Made by a program: the position numbers and the translations under genes. The notes beneath the pieces are model-generated. The model was not told the origin of the DNA and did not search any database. It saw only the letters and a program-made list of their open reading frames with translations. Below are positions 21,095-30,948 of a DNA stretch of 64,000 nucleotides, in pieces. Source of the stretch: Tiliqua scincoides (lineage: Eukaryota > Chordata > Lepidosauria > Squamata > Scincidae); the NCBI RefSeq assembly GCF_035046505.1, contig NC_089826.1, positions 71,731,254-71,795,253 on the forward strand. The letters run 5' to 3'. Each line of letters begins with the position of its first letter. Position 1 is the first letter of the stretch.

Positions 21095-23467
21095 ATGGCA
21101 TATACAAGAAGCCTAGCCACCAGCAGTTTCTTTGTGTTTATCTTTCTAATAACCTTCTGGAATATCCAGCCTTCTGTGGAAAATGGATTTGCAGCAAACT
21201 TTTCAAAGAGTTTCCTTGATGCTGTTCCTAAGAAAATTCCAACAGAAACAATGGTGTTGGATTTGTCACACAATACTATATCCAAACTTCATATTTCTGA
21301 TTTTAGATATCTTTCCAAATTGCAAGTATTAATTCTGACTCACAACCGCATCAGACAGCTTGACTTCAGTGTTTTCCAATACAATGAAGATTTAGAACAT
21401 ATAGATCTGTCCCATAACAATTTGAGAACTCTTTCTTGTTATCCTGTTAGAAGACTCAGGTATCTAGATCTCTCTTACAATGACTATACAGCCATGCCTG
21501 TATGCCCTGAGTTTAGCAGGATGCTACAGCTGGAACATCTCGGCCTGAGTGCTAGAAGAATACAGAAATCAGATTTCAACGTTCTTTCACGTTTACAGCT
21601 GGATTCTCTATTTTTGGACTTAGAAAACCTCTCTGAATATAGTCCTGGACATCTTCTAATGTTCAACACAAAGAGTCTTCGAATTGTACTTCCTACAAAT
21701 ACGGAATTCCCTGTTGTTTTGGATCTAATGCTCATGGTAACTGAAAGTTTAGAACTCTCAAATATCCAAGGGAAACAAGTCAATGACTTAAAAATATTCT
21801 TGTTGAAACTCAACAGGAATTCAGCATTATTAAACTTAACACTGAGCAATGCCCAAGGATCCCTTGGAGACTTTGCTAATGTTCTTTGGGCTATAAGGAA
21901 ATCAGCCATTGAGTATTTGACTATCTACAATGCCACTGAAGTAGAAGATGTTCCATATAAGGATGAGCTTGTTAGCAAACCGCTCAAAGTTTTGACAATT
22001 AAGCACTTCAAAAGCCAAGTATTTATTAGAGAAAGTTCACCATATGATACATTTTCAACTCTCAACATAGAAGCCTTGACAGTTTCTGATGCAGGTCTGA
22101 TACACTTCAATTGCCCTATTAAGTCCAGTCATTATATTTACTTATGTTTATCATATAATAGTTTAACAGATCTAGTTTATGAAAACTGCAACAACTTAAC
22201 TTTCCTTGAAACACTTATTTTACAAAAAAATCAATTTAAAAAACTTATCAAAGTGAGTGCAATGACCAGTCACATGAAGTCTCTGAAATATTTGGACATG
22301 AGCCACAATTTATTGCAATATGAAGATAACGAGAATACGTGCCACTGGGGTGGAAATCTCATTAAACTGAATTTGTCATTCAACAAATTGTCTGAGTCGG
22401 TCTTTAAATGTTTGCCAGTCAATATTCAAATGCTTGATCTACAAGACAACCAAATCTCAAACATTCCTGGAGAGATTGTTGAGCTGGATGCTTTAGAAGA
22501 AATCAATTTGGCATCTAACAAACTTGCTGATCTACCGGGATGTGGCCAATTTAGAAATCTGAGATTAATGAACATAGAAATGAACACAATTGTCTCACCA
22601 TCTTCTGAATTCTACCAGACCTGTCAGAGCATCAAAATGTTAAAAGCTGGACTCAACCCATTCATGTGCTCCTGTGAAATAAGACAATTTATTAACCTTG
22701 AAAAACAAGGAGCTTTGAAGCTGATTGGCTGGCCCAGTTCTTATGTGTGTCAATACCCAGAAAACTTAAGTGGAATCCAGTTAAAGGATATTCATGTATC
22801 TGAAATTTTTTGCAATACAGCTCTTTTGGTTGTCTTAGTACTCTTTATTACAGTGGCCATACTGGCTATTATGTCTTTTCTCTGCGTCTATTTCAGTGTA
22901 TCCTGGTATCTAAAGATGATTTGGCAGTGGGCTCAAGTAAAACGAAGGAACAGGAAGAAGCAGACTGAAGAGCTCCTAGACACTTTGCAATTCCATGCTT
23001 TTATTTCCTATAGTGAGCATGATTCTGTCTGGGTGAAAAAGGTCCTGATACCAAACCTGGAGAAGGAGGATGGGTCCATTAGAATCTGCCAACATGAGAG
23101 GAACTTTGTTGCAGGCAAAAGCATCATTGAGAATATCATAGACTGCATTGAGAAAAGTTACAAGTCCATCTTCGTGTTGTCTCCCAATTTTGTGCAGAGC
23201 GAATGGTGTCATTATGAGCTCTACTTTGCTCATCACAAATTATTCAGTAAAAATGCTGACAATTTAATCCTCATCTTGCTGGAGTCAATCCCTGCATACA
23301 TCATTCCTGCCAAATACCACCAACTTAAAGTCCTCATGGCCAAGAAGACCTACTTGGAGTGGCCGAAGGAGAAGAGCAAGCATGGAATTTTCTGGGCTAA
23401 TCTTAGAGGAGCTATTCACATTGAGCTTCCAGTGGTTCCAGAAATGAATGAATTGTCCATTTTTTAA
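21095..23467 (+). CDS. TLR1: Toll-like receptor, TLR1/6/10 family, copy 1 (790 aa)
   Basis: A cell-surface pattern receptor; family members pair with TLR2 to sense bacterial lipopeptides and signal through MyD88. The single coding exon follows an acceptor at 21037-21038 (CACACCTTCAG). The ATG has a strong context (A at -3, G at +4), and a 7-codon upstream ORF lies at 21055-21078. A signal peptide (about residues 8-30) precedes about 19 leucine-rich repeats, e.g. LQVLILTHNRIRQLDFSVF and LEHIDLSHNNLRTLSC. The LRR C-cap has its four cysteines (CSCE...CQYP...FCN), the membrane helix is about 576-600, and the TIR domain runs about 631-780 with box 1 FHAFISYS, box 2 RNFVAGKSI and box 3 FWANLR. Length is close to human TLR1 (786). 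Box 2 has Ala where TLR1/2/6/10 usually have Pro. The central ectodomain (about 230-385) differs strongly from copy 2, while both ends are nearly identical. Confidence 0.95.
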   Translation: MAYTRSLATSSFFVFIFLITFWNIQPSVENGFAANFSKSFLDAVPKKIPTETMVLDLSHNTISKLHISDFRYLSKLQVLILTHNRIRQLDFSVFQYNEDLEHIDLSHNNLRTLSCYPVRRLRYLDLSYNDYTAMPVCPEFSRMLQLEHLGLSARRIQKSDFNVLSRLQLDSLFLDLENLSEYSPGHLLMFNTKSLRIVLPTNTEFPVVLDLMLMVTESLELSNIQGKQVNDLKIFLLKLNRNSALLNLTLSNAQGSLGDFANVLWAIRKSAIEYLTIYNATEVEDVPYKDELVSKPLKVLTIKHFKSQVFIRESSPYDTFSTLNIEALTVSDAGLIHFNCPIKSSHYIYLCLSYNSLTDLVYENCNNLTFLETLILQKNQFKKLIKVSAMTSHMKSLKYLDMSHNLLQYEDNENTCHWGGNLIKLNLSFNKLSESVFKCLPVNIQMLDLQDNQISNIPGEIVELDALEEINLASNKLADLPGCGQFRNLRLMNIEMNTIVSPSSEFYQTCQSIKMLKAGLNPFMCSCEIRQFINLEKQGALKLIGWPSSYVCQYPENLSGIQLKDIHVSEIFCNTALLVVLVLFITVAILAIMSFLCVYFSVSWYLKMIWQWAQVKRRNRKKQTEELLDTLQFHAFISYSEHDSVWVKKVLIPNLEKEDGSIRICQHERNFVAGKSIIENIIDCIEKSYKSIFVLSPNFVQSEWCHYELYFAHHKLFSKNADNLILILLESIPAYIIPAKYHQLKVLMAKKTYLEWPKEKSKHGIFWANLRGAIHIELPVVPEMNELSIF

Positions 23468-24201
23468 AAATCATTTAAAAAAATTTCTACTTTTTAAAAT
23501 CACTGTGTTCAGAATGGGTTTATGTTGTACATGATGCAATATCTCTGGGATAAATTGGGCACCTGATCCAGTGCAAATTCCCCTGTGCCAATGAAGTGGG
23601 GCTTGCAAATCTGGAAAAGAGCAGGACTAGCAGTAGAAGCTTGAAAACATTTTCAGGTAGCTGATCTGATTTGCTTCCAACCCTGAGAAAACTCCCAAGG
23701 ACAATATGAGCTGAATGAACAATTTCTAATGCTTTCTTGAGATCATACAACATCAAGCAGAGTGTTCGTTGGAGCCCTGCCCTTCACGTGACGGGCAGGA
23801 TAATAGTATTTCGTGTAAAGGAAGGCAACCCTGGATGTAAGAGGAGTCGTCCCCCCCAGAAGGTTACACACAAGTTTTTTAATTACTGTTATTCATGTAA
23901 ATCAATATTATCATCCTTACAGCTACATTGAATTACATGAAATTCTGCACCCACAATTGTAAAAAAAAAAAATCTTTTTCTCTCTACCATATTACAATTT
24001 ATGACTCATGTCTTTATCATGACCTCTGCACATAGGACTGATAAACGTATGCATGTTACATTCCTGCATTCCCATATAGAACCATTCACACATTCTATGA
24101 GGCAAAACTGGGATTGCCATCAAGTATACATTCAAGACAATCATGAGCCCTTAATAGGCATACCTGTATACTTGTGTTTAGAGGTGTCAGAAGCTTTTGG
24201 G

Positions 24202-24316
24202 TAGGGGTGGTCGAAATACTGAACAGCTGTGTGAAAACATGCATGCCTGACTGCATTGAAGTCAGTCCTGTTCAGTTCAGTTCTGAAAGCTATTAAACTC
24301 TGTCCACCACCCCCTA
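24202..24316. repeat. Possible short palindromic element
   Basis: TAGGGGTGGTCGAAAT on the left and GTCCACCACCCCCTA on the right are partial inverted repeats about 85 bp apart. Family unknown. Confidence 0.35.
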
Positions 24317-24779
24317 GTTCATTGGCCAAAGGTCTCAACTACTTACTTTGGGGCAGGAGAAAAGAAGGTGGCAGAGGTGAAGGTGACAGGAGGTCTCCCA
24401 TGCGCCCAGCAATGTACAGTTTTTTTTGCCAGGGCTGGAACTACAAGTCCCGGCTTCACTAATGGAGTTGCTTGCTTGCTTTTCCTTGCTGAGAAAGATG
24501 TGCTGAGCATCTTCCTGGGGATGTTGGAACATATAGTTCCACCCTCATACCAGGTACCTGAAGGTTCCGCCACTACCAGCACCTCCATGCTCTATGTTTT
24601 CCCTTTCTGCCACTGCAGAAAGTGCTTGAAGGCCTGCAGCAGCTGTATTTGCCACCACTGTTGCTTTTGTGGTACTAGTTTTGTTCCTGGTACTGGCCTT
24701 GGCAGCTGTAAATGTAAGACAACCCCCTAATTTTTAAAAAAAATCTGAGTTTTAAAAAGTTAGGGAAAAAACTATCTCA

Positions 24780-24820
24780 TGTAGTAGTAGTGGTAGTAGT
24801 AATTATTATTATTATTATAA
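24780..24820. repeat. Trinucleotide microsatellite
   Basis: GTAGTAGTAGTGGTAGTAGT runs into AATTATTATTATTATTATAA: a (TAG)n tract followed by (ATT)n. Confidence 0.9.
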
Positions 24821-24916
24821 AGAATACTTAGTGTTTGTATAACATTTTCTTGTGCAAAGCACTTCACATGTATTACCTTGATATTGTGCTTCCAGATTCC
24901 TTGGTAACTAGGAATC

Positions 24917-25045
24917 TGGTAACTCCTACAGCTGATGAACAAGGGTGTGTCATGGATTCAGCTATAGTAACATCACCCAGCTGAGCTCTGGCCAGAGAAG
25001 GGAACTATAGATCCAGTCACTGTACTCTTTTACCACTAGAAAGGT
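24917..25045. repeat. Duplicated segment, copy A
   Basis: GGTAACTCCTACAGCTGATG, ACAAGGGTGTGTCATGG, CACCCAGCTGAGCTCTGGCC, AGAGAAGGGAAC and CCACTAGAAAGG recur in the same order at 26331-26459, at about 80 percent identity by eye. The nature of the unit is unknown. Confidence 0.75.
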
Positions 25046-25076
25046 TGTTGGAAGAACTTACATTAAGGGCCCAATC

Positions 25077-25216
25077 CTATCCAACTTTCCAGTGCCGATG
25101 CAGCCACAACAGCAGCCCTGAGGTAAGGGAACAAATGTTCTTTTTCCTTGAGAATGCCTCAATGATTATCCCTCCCCATTGCAGGATGTGCTAGAAAGTT
25201 GGATAGAATTGGGCCC
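25077..25216. repeat. Palindromic MITE (GGGCCCAATCCTATCC family)
   Basis: A 140-bp foldback with ends GGGCCCAATCCTATCCAACT and AGTTGGATAGAATTGGGCCC. The core is in inverse order relative to most copies (CCTGAGGTAAGGGAACAAAT; CATTGCAGGATGTGC). Confidence 0.85.
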
Positions 25217-25267
25217 CAAGTATTATTAGCTCCATATTGTTGCTGGAGAGCTGAGTCAGAGCAAATG

Positions 25268-25357
25268 AGGCTGCAATCCTTTCGACACTTACCTGGGAGT
25301 AAGCCCCATTGACTATAATGGGACATTTCTGAGTAAACATGCATAGGATTGGACTCT
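25268..25357. repeat. Short palindromic MITE (AGTAAGTCCCATT type)
   Basis: GGCTGCAATCCTTTCGACAC, GGGAGTAAGCCCCATTGACT, ATAATGGGACATTTCTGAGT, ending CATGCATAGGATTGGACTC. Inverted ends enclose a palindromic core. Confidence 0.85.
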
Positions 25358-25359
25358 AA

Positions 25360-25519
25360 GGCCCAAATCCTGTCCAACTTTCCAACCCTGGTGTAGCTAT
25401 GCCAATGGGGTTTGTTCTGTATCCTGTGGTGGGAGGGTAGTTATGGAGGCCTCCACAAGGTAAGGAAACATTTGTTACCTCGCCTAGGAGGGGCTGGAAT
25501 GTTGGATAGGACTGGGCCC
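25360..25519. repeat. Palindromic MITE (GGGCCCAATCCTATCC family)
   Basis: Ends GGCCCAAATCCTGTCCAACT and TGTTGGATAGGACTGGGCCC. The interior has GTTCTGTATCCTGTGGTGGG and GGAGGCCTCCACAAGGTAAG. It lies almost flush against the short MITE at 25268, so three elements form a cluster. Confidence 0.85.
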
Positions 25520-26000
25520 TCAGTTGCCTAAGCTCAACTGGTGAATTCATGCAAGAGTCCAGATCTGCAGCTCAGTTTCTTAGTTACTGTCTTGGAGACA
25601 TGCTCAGTGACTCAGATATGAGGGAAGAATACATTTTTTTTTTAATGACCAGAGAGACTCCAGCTTGCTTGGTGTATTTGTTTCTTTGGTGACCAGTCTC
25701 TGGCCCCTTTTGCACATGACCCAAAGAGCTGAGAAAGACAAAATGGCAATACAGAGTAGTACAAAGTACTACTTTGCACCAGGCCCAATAATCTTTGCAG
25801 GCAGCATTAAGGTGTGCACCAGGAACACTGTTTCACACCTGTTACTTTCCTAGTTTATGCATAAGGTTTGTGCCTTCCCTTTGAGAAGAGTGTTCAGTAA
25901 TTGCTTACTGTACACTCGCATCTCTTGAGACAAATAAAGCCTGCATTTGATCATTCCTCTGTTTTGGACTGAGTCCTCCACCAGGCCACTAATCCACAAA

Positions 26001-26175
26001 GGGCGCAATCCTAACCAACTTTCCAGCACTGGCATAGCTGTGCCAGTGGGGCACATACTACATCCTGCAGTTGTGGAGTAGTCACAGAGGCCTCCTCAAG
26101 GTAAAGCAATGTTCCCTTACCTCAGAGTTTTATTGCTCTTACCTCTGTGCTTCAAAGTTGGTTAGGATTGCGCCC
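26001..26175. repeat. Palindromic MITE (GCAATCCTAACC family), well preserved
   Basis: GGGCGCAATCCTAACCAACT on the left and AGTTGGTTAGGATTGCGCCC on the right are perfect 20-base inverted repeats. At 175 bp it can serve as the reference copy for the family. Interior words: ACATCCTGCAGTTG, GAGGCCTCCTCAAGGTAAAG. Confidence 0.92.
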
Positions 26176-26330
26176 AGACTCAAATAATTCACAGAACACC
26201 ACCACAGAATAGCCTTAGAGCATATCCTCTGGTTTTTCCAGTGGTGTCCTCTAGGTGGAGAATGGCTTAGCTATTAATTGGTAAGTTCAGACACTTCCCA
26301 AGCTCTGAAGTACCAGTTGCAATCAGAAGT

Positions 26331-26459
26331 TGGTAACTCCTACAGCAGATGAACAAGGGTGTGTCAGGTATGGCTTCAACTACTGTTAACACCACCCAGC
26401 TGAGCTCTGGCCAGAGAAGGGAACAATGGATCCAGTCAGGTCTTTGACCCCTAGAAAGG
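26331..26459. repeat. Duplicated segment, copy B
   Basis: The partner of 24917-25045, 1.4 kb away in the same orientation (GGTAACTCCTACAGCAGATG; CACCCAGCTGAGCTCTGGCC). Both copies lie close to palindromic MITEs. Confidence 0.75.
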
Positions 26460-26835
26460 CTTGTTCTCTGAGAAATTAGGAACATTACTCTTGCTGTCTT
26501 GTGTGTCGGCTACAGTTTGCCATCACCTTATTTCATCTATGGCTTTCCTTGCCCTGCAGTCTACTTGTCAGGAGTCAGGTCTGACCTGTAAGTCTGTAGT
26601 ATCCTGTAGGTCCTGGAATATCCTAGCTGGAATATGCCAATTGGACTCTGGCAGATGCAAGAACAGTGAGGCAAAACAGATGGGTTTTGTTGTCAGAGTT
26701 GTCTTTGGCTTGGGTCACAATGCCAGATAGTTCAAGTGAATATCATGTAGTCCATTACAAATGTTTCCCATGCAACTTTTGCCGGTTATTAAAGTTATCT
26801 TCTAAATGTAGCCTACTTGAGTCACCTGGGAACTG

Positions 26836-27322
26836 AGGCTGCAATCCTATATACCAGTGGTTCCCACCCTGGGGGTTGGAACCCACTCCTGGGTCACCGA
26901 AAGGTGATGGAAAGATCAGATGACTAATTGCCCCAAACCTTGAGGCTATTCAAAAATCATATACTGTAGTTGCTAATTACCCTGCAAAGAGCTCAGCTCC
27001 TGCAGTTTCCAAGATTGTTGCTAATTGCCCTGCAAGGATCTGAGCTCCTGAAGTTCGCAAGCATGTGTAAATATAGGGAGATAAATGTTTGAGGGTCTTT
27101 TTTCTGGTTATTACTTAGAAATAAATAAATAATACTTCTTTCTAGATCTCCTTTTTTAAAAACTCTGGTAAACCTAGGTGTGTCCTGATAGAGAGTTGTT
27201 TTTTTAAGTGGGTCCCTGTACTAAAAAGTTTTGAAACTATTGCTATACACACTTACCTTGGTGTATCCCATCAGACTCAGTGGACCTTATGTCTGAGCAA
27301 ACCTGCATAGGATTGCACTGTG
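26836..27322. repeat. Short palindromic MITE split by an hAT-like insertion
   Basis: The left part GAGGCTGCAATCCTATATAC stops at 26854. The right part resumes at 27243 with CTATACACACTTACCTTGGT and ends CCTGCATAGGATTGCACTG. Without the insertion it would be a normal AGTAAGTCCCATT-type copy of about 100 bp. Confidence 0.85.
26855..27242 (+). mobile_element. Non-autonomous hAT-like element, 388 bp, with 8-bp target duplication
   Basis: It starts CAGTGGTTCCCACCCTGGGG and ends TTTTGAAACTATTG, imperfect inverted termini of hAT type. The flanks CTATATAC (26847-26854) and CTATACAC (27243-27250) agree at 7 of 8 bases, the duplication length typical of hAT. No transposase frame. Confidence 0.85.
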
Positions 27323-27660
27323 AGGTACAGCATTTATCAAGCATAATTTATGAATAAAGGACCACTTGTTCCTTTGTATCCTATCCTCTGTGTCATGCTT
27401 CAGAGGCTTCAGAAGCTTTCAAGTCTGCTTTGACAACTTGAGGCTCTCTTGCTGGCAAAATAGCAGGCTTGAGAAGCTGCATTGCGGGACCTGGGGTTTT
27501 TCCTGCGGAAAGTTCCTACTCCCAGGGAGATATCTGGCAGTCTTGGTGCTGGATACAGCTATAGCCATTGTGACTCCACTGCACCTGTTTGCACCATCGG
27601 GCATAGGACTGGGCTGTCAGTGGGCTCACTCTCTACTAAGTATGCATGGGACAGAGACAG

Positions 27661-27748
27661 TGCATGCCCTGGACATCTACTTAGAAGTAAGTCCCATTGA
27701 GATCAATGGGCCATACTCCCAGGTAACTGTGTAAAGGATTGAGCCTTA
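27661..27748. repeat. Short palindromic MITE (AGTAAGTCCCATT type)
   Basis: ACTTAGAAGTAAGTCCCATT, GAGATCAATGGGCCATACTC and GTAAAGGATTGAGCC. The left end is diverged. Confidence 0.7.
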
Positions 27749-28129
27749 GCCATCCCTTGGCTGGCTGTACATGGCTGGCTCTACATGGACTGTGAAGTGG
27801 AATGACAAACCATTCTTAAGTATTTGCTGCACATTCTAGATTTGGTTTTGTTCCTTAGCTGGCCTGCTTAACATCTTAATACAATGCCTCTCATGCACAA
27901 ATAGTGGAAAACCATTTGAGGTAGGGGGTAGCGAAAAAAGAGGGCTTAATAATGATTGTGAAATATCCAAACTCAGTATTGCACCAGCATGCTTGGTACT
28001 GAGGAGAAGGAAGCAGGAATATAATAGTGTATTTTTTTTTCAGTTTGGCCAAGGAAACCAAATGTCATCCTTTTATCAGAAGACAAAAAAAGAAAAAAAA
28101 ACTGAAAAGGCAACATCAAGTGCTTTTAT

Positions 28130-28252
28130 CTATTTTAAATTATGTTTTTAATTTGTTTTAACCTTTGTTGTAAGCCGCCTTGAGTCCCTCCGGGGAGAAA
28201 GGCGGGGAAAAAAATAGTTGTTTATTATTATTATTATTTTATTATTATTAAT
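28130..28252 (+). repeat. LINE/SINE 3' tail with terminal microsatellite
   Basis: TTGTAAGCCGCCTTGAGTCC, then CTCCGGGGAGAAAGGCGGGG and an A-rich end leading into a (TTA)n tract: the common squamate non-LTR tail. Upstream body not recognised. Confidence 0.6.
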
Positions 28253-28591
28253 GAGTGCTGAGAGGGGAGCAGGCTGCTTTAGCTGTTCCTTCAGGTTCCT
28301 TCATGAAGCTGGAGGTGGCCACCTGAAGCGCAGAAAACTCTACCTGTGCGTCTTCCCTGCCTTAGAGAGCAAAGCTGCAACAAACAATGCAACAAAGTAA
28401 CCAAAAATACATTGTAAAGAGCAGGAAGCAGCCAGAAAGCTCTATTTGGCTGCTTGCTTTTTGCCTGTGGGCTCTGAGCCCAGCCTGGCCCTCCCTTCCT
28501 CCTCCTCCTCCTCCTCTGCCCTTGTCTTCTAGTCAATAATGGAGTTTGAACAACTTTTGATATAAAAGGCGGGTGTACGGAAGGAGTCTAA

Positions 28592-28765
28592 GGGCCCAAT
28601 CCAACTTTCCAGCACCTGCAATGCAGCTGCAATGCAGTCCTGAGGTAAGGGAACAAACGTTCCCATACCTTGAAGAGGCCTCCAAGACTGCCTCCCCACC
28701 ACAGGATGCAGTGCACATCCCATTGGCACAGCTGCACCAGCCCTGGTAAATTGGATAGGACTGGG
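28592..28765. repeat. Palindromic MITE (GGGCCCAATCC family)
   Basis: It starts GGGCCCAATCCAACTTTCCA and ends AATTGGATAGGACTGGG. The core is in inverse order (CCTGAGGTAAGGGAACAAAC; CACCACAGGATGCAGTGCAC). Confidence 0.85.
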
Positions 28766-29989
28766 TGTGCCTCTAACTTTAACCATTGTACAGAAGAGGA
28801 ATTATGGCAGGTGCAGCTTTTTAAACACTTCCATGTTGAGCTGCCCCTGCCCAAATTCCCCTCTTCTATACAACAGTTAAAGGTATAGCCACTCGGTCCC
28901 CCTTTGTATCTGGTCACTGTGCTTAAACTGTCCTCAGTCTCACAGACAGTTTCTTATTTCAAGGCTGACAAGCTGTTCAAAATACAAGCTCCTTTTCTAA
29001 GAATGCATTTTGAATCAATTTGTTTCCTCGAATCGGGATCTCCAGGTATGCCCCCCTCCCACTTTTTTTCTCTTACTGTTGCAACTCATGAGACTAGCAA
29101 GGCTATTTTTTTGGGGGGGGGCAAAGATAATGATTTGCATGTCTAGTATCTGTATGGTATTGTTCATAAAGATTTGGGATTCACATCCTCTAAGGCAGTT
29201 TGGGAACTCTCCCAGTGAAACAGTGTTGAGGTGCTGTCACAGGGACTGCTGTATTGTGCCCTCCCTTCATTTTAAAGCAGTGGGGAAGAGGCAAGTGCAA
29301 CAGGTGCTGCTTTTCTTGTCATGCACAGGAAAAACCTTCTCGGATGCATCTGGTGACCGCAGTGCAGCCAGTAAGGCTGCCACCATTCTTTACAGGGACC
29401 TGCATCTTTCATAAGAAGAAATTTGAGAGCTGAAATACAGTACTTTCTTGTAGGCAGACATAATGATGGGAAAAGCTTTAACTGTTGAACTTCTGCCTGC
29501 TATGTAGCTGTTAAAAGCCCAGGAGTCCTGCCAGGAATAAGGTGGGTACCCTAGTCCCTGAGCACCTGTTCTTGTACTATTAGGAGAAATTTCCCTTAGA
29601 TGATGTGATGCCCACATTGACCACAAGTCTAGAACATTTCTAACTGAGAGGTCAAAAAGCCCCTTTACATAACTGGGGTTAGCTAGACTTCTCACACATA
29701 ACATCTGTCCATTTTTTCCCCATTACTTCCTCTTTTCTATATTGAGGAGCCCAAAGTTGTTTAAAAAGAAAGACAAAGCAGCTGCTTACAGAAGCATCAC
29801 ACTTGCATCAATACATCAACAATTGACAGTGATCAAGTCATGATTTAAATCAGAACAGGAGCAGCAAAAGCCATGGTTGCATAGACTTTCTTGGAGAAAT
29901 ATGCAACATCTCCAATTTATAACTTGGTTGTAACCTTTCTTAGGTGTGTGTATGTTTGTGTTTTAAAAAGTCTATAAAGAGTTACCTAC

Positions 29990-30190
29990 TACTGATTTGG
30001 GAGTTGCAGCAAGATCTGGAAGATCCAGGTTCAAATCCCTACTCAGCCATGAAATTTCCTGGGTGATCTTGGGCCAGTCACTATATCTCAGCTTCACCAA
30101 CCTCCCAGGGCAAAAGGAAGGGAGGAACTATGTACTGAGCTCCTTGGAAGAAGTACAGTATAAAAATGTGAAATAAAAAAAATCTAAAAA
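29990..30190 (+). repeat. tRNA-derived SINE, nearly complete
   Basis: A B-box-like AGGTTCAAATCCCTACTCAG is followed by GGTGATCTTGGGCCAGTCAC, CTCAGCTTCACCAACCTCCC, AGCTCCTTGGAAGAAGTACA, ATAAAAATGTGAAAT and an A-rich tail. The text matches the tRNA-related SINE family known widely from squamates. Confidence 0.75.
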
Positions 30191-30257
30191 CATACAGCAA
30201 AAGACCAGACTGGTATATTAAAAATTACTATTTAGAAAATAAACGACATCTCTTATA

Positions 30258-30337
30258 GCACAAACCTACATGTTTATTCAGAAGTCTGTCTTACAGTGGG
30301 CCTTGCTTCTAAGTAAGCATTAACAAAATTGCAGCCT
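30258..30337. repeat. Short palindromic MITE (AGTAAGTCCCATT type), diverged
   Basis: ACATGTTTATTCAGAAGTCT, TACAGTGGGCCTTGCTTCTA, AGTAAGCA, ending AATTGCAGCC. Confidence 0.6.
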
Positions 30338-30948
30338 TACTTATGTTTATCAAACCTGTTAGCTCACTCCATCATACATATTTCATTTCTAATAGTTAAG
30401 AAATACCACTGTTCATAAACAATTGCACAGCATTGATACTCCCTGTCTTGCTCTCCATAACAGCTGAAATTTTCTTTATATTCATTATGTGCCATTTTTT
30501 TAAAGTCACTGTTCCATTAAGCATCTATAGTTTTTCTACCAGGTTTGAACAAAAAGCATTCTTGTGCAGGACTGCAGCCCAAGTAAACAGCATCTCAGAA
30601 TAAATATTTTAATTCATGTTTTAGAATGGAGTGGCCCTGTCATACTGCAACAAATGGATGAAATGTAAAAGTTTCATTAGCAGCCAGTCTGAATACTGAC
30701 AGGGTCATCTTTTACAAAAAAAAAACACAAACAAAAATCCCTGTTTCACTTTTGTTTTCTTTTGATTGTTTTTCCTTGCTTGGTTGTGAAGTTATTGACC
30801 ACAAGAATTTACTTTAAAAATAATATATATTACCAACTACTGGCACTATTTTGATCTACATAGTCTCTGCTATATTCCAGCTAACTAGGCAAAGAGGCAC
30901 TATTAAGAGTGGTGTCCTCTTATATTTAGCAGGAGAGGGGGGAGAGCA

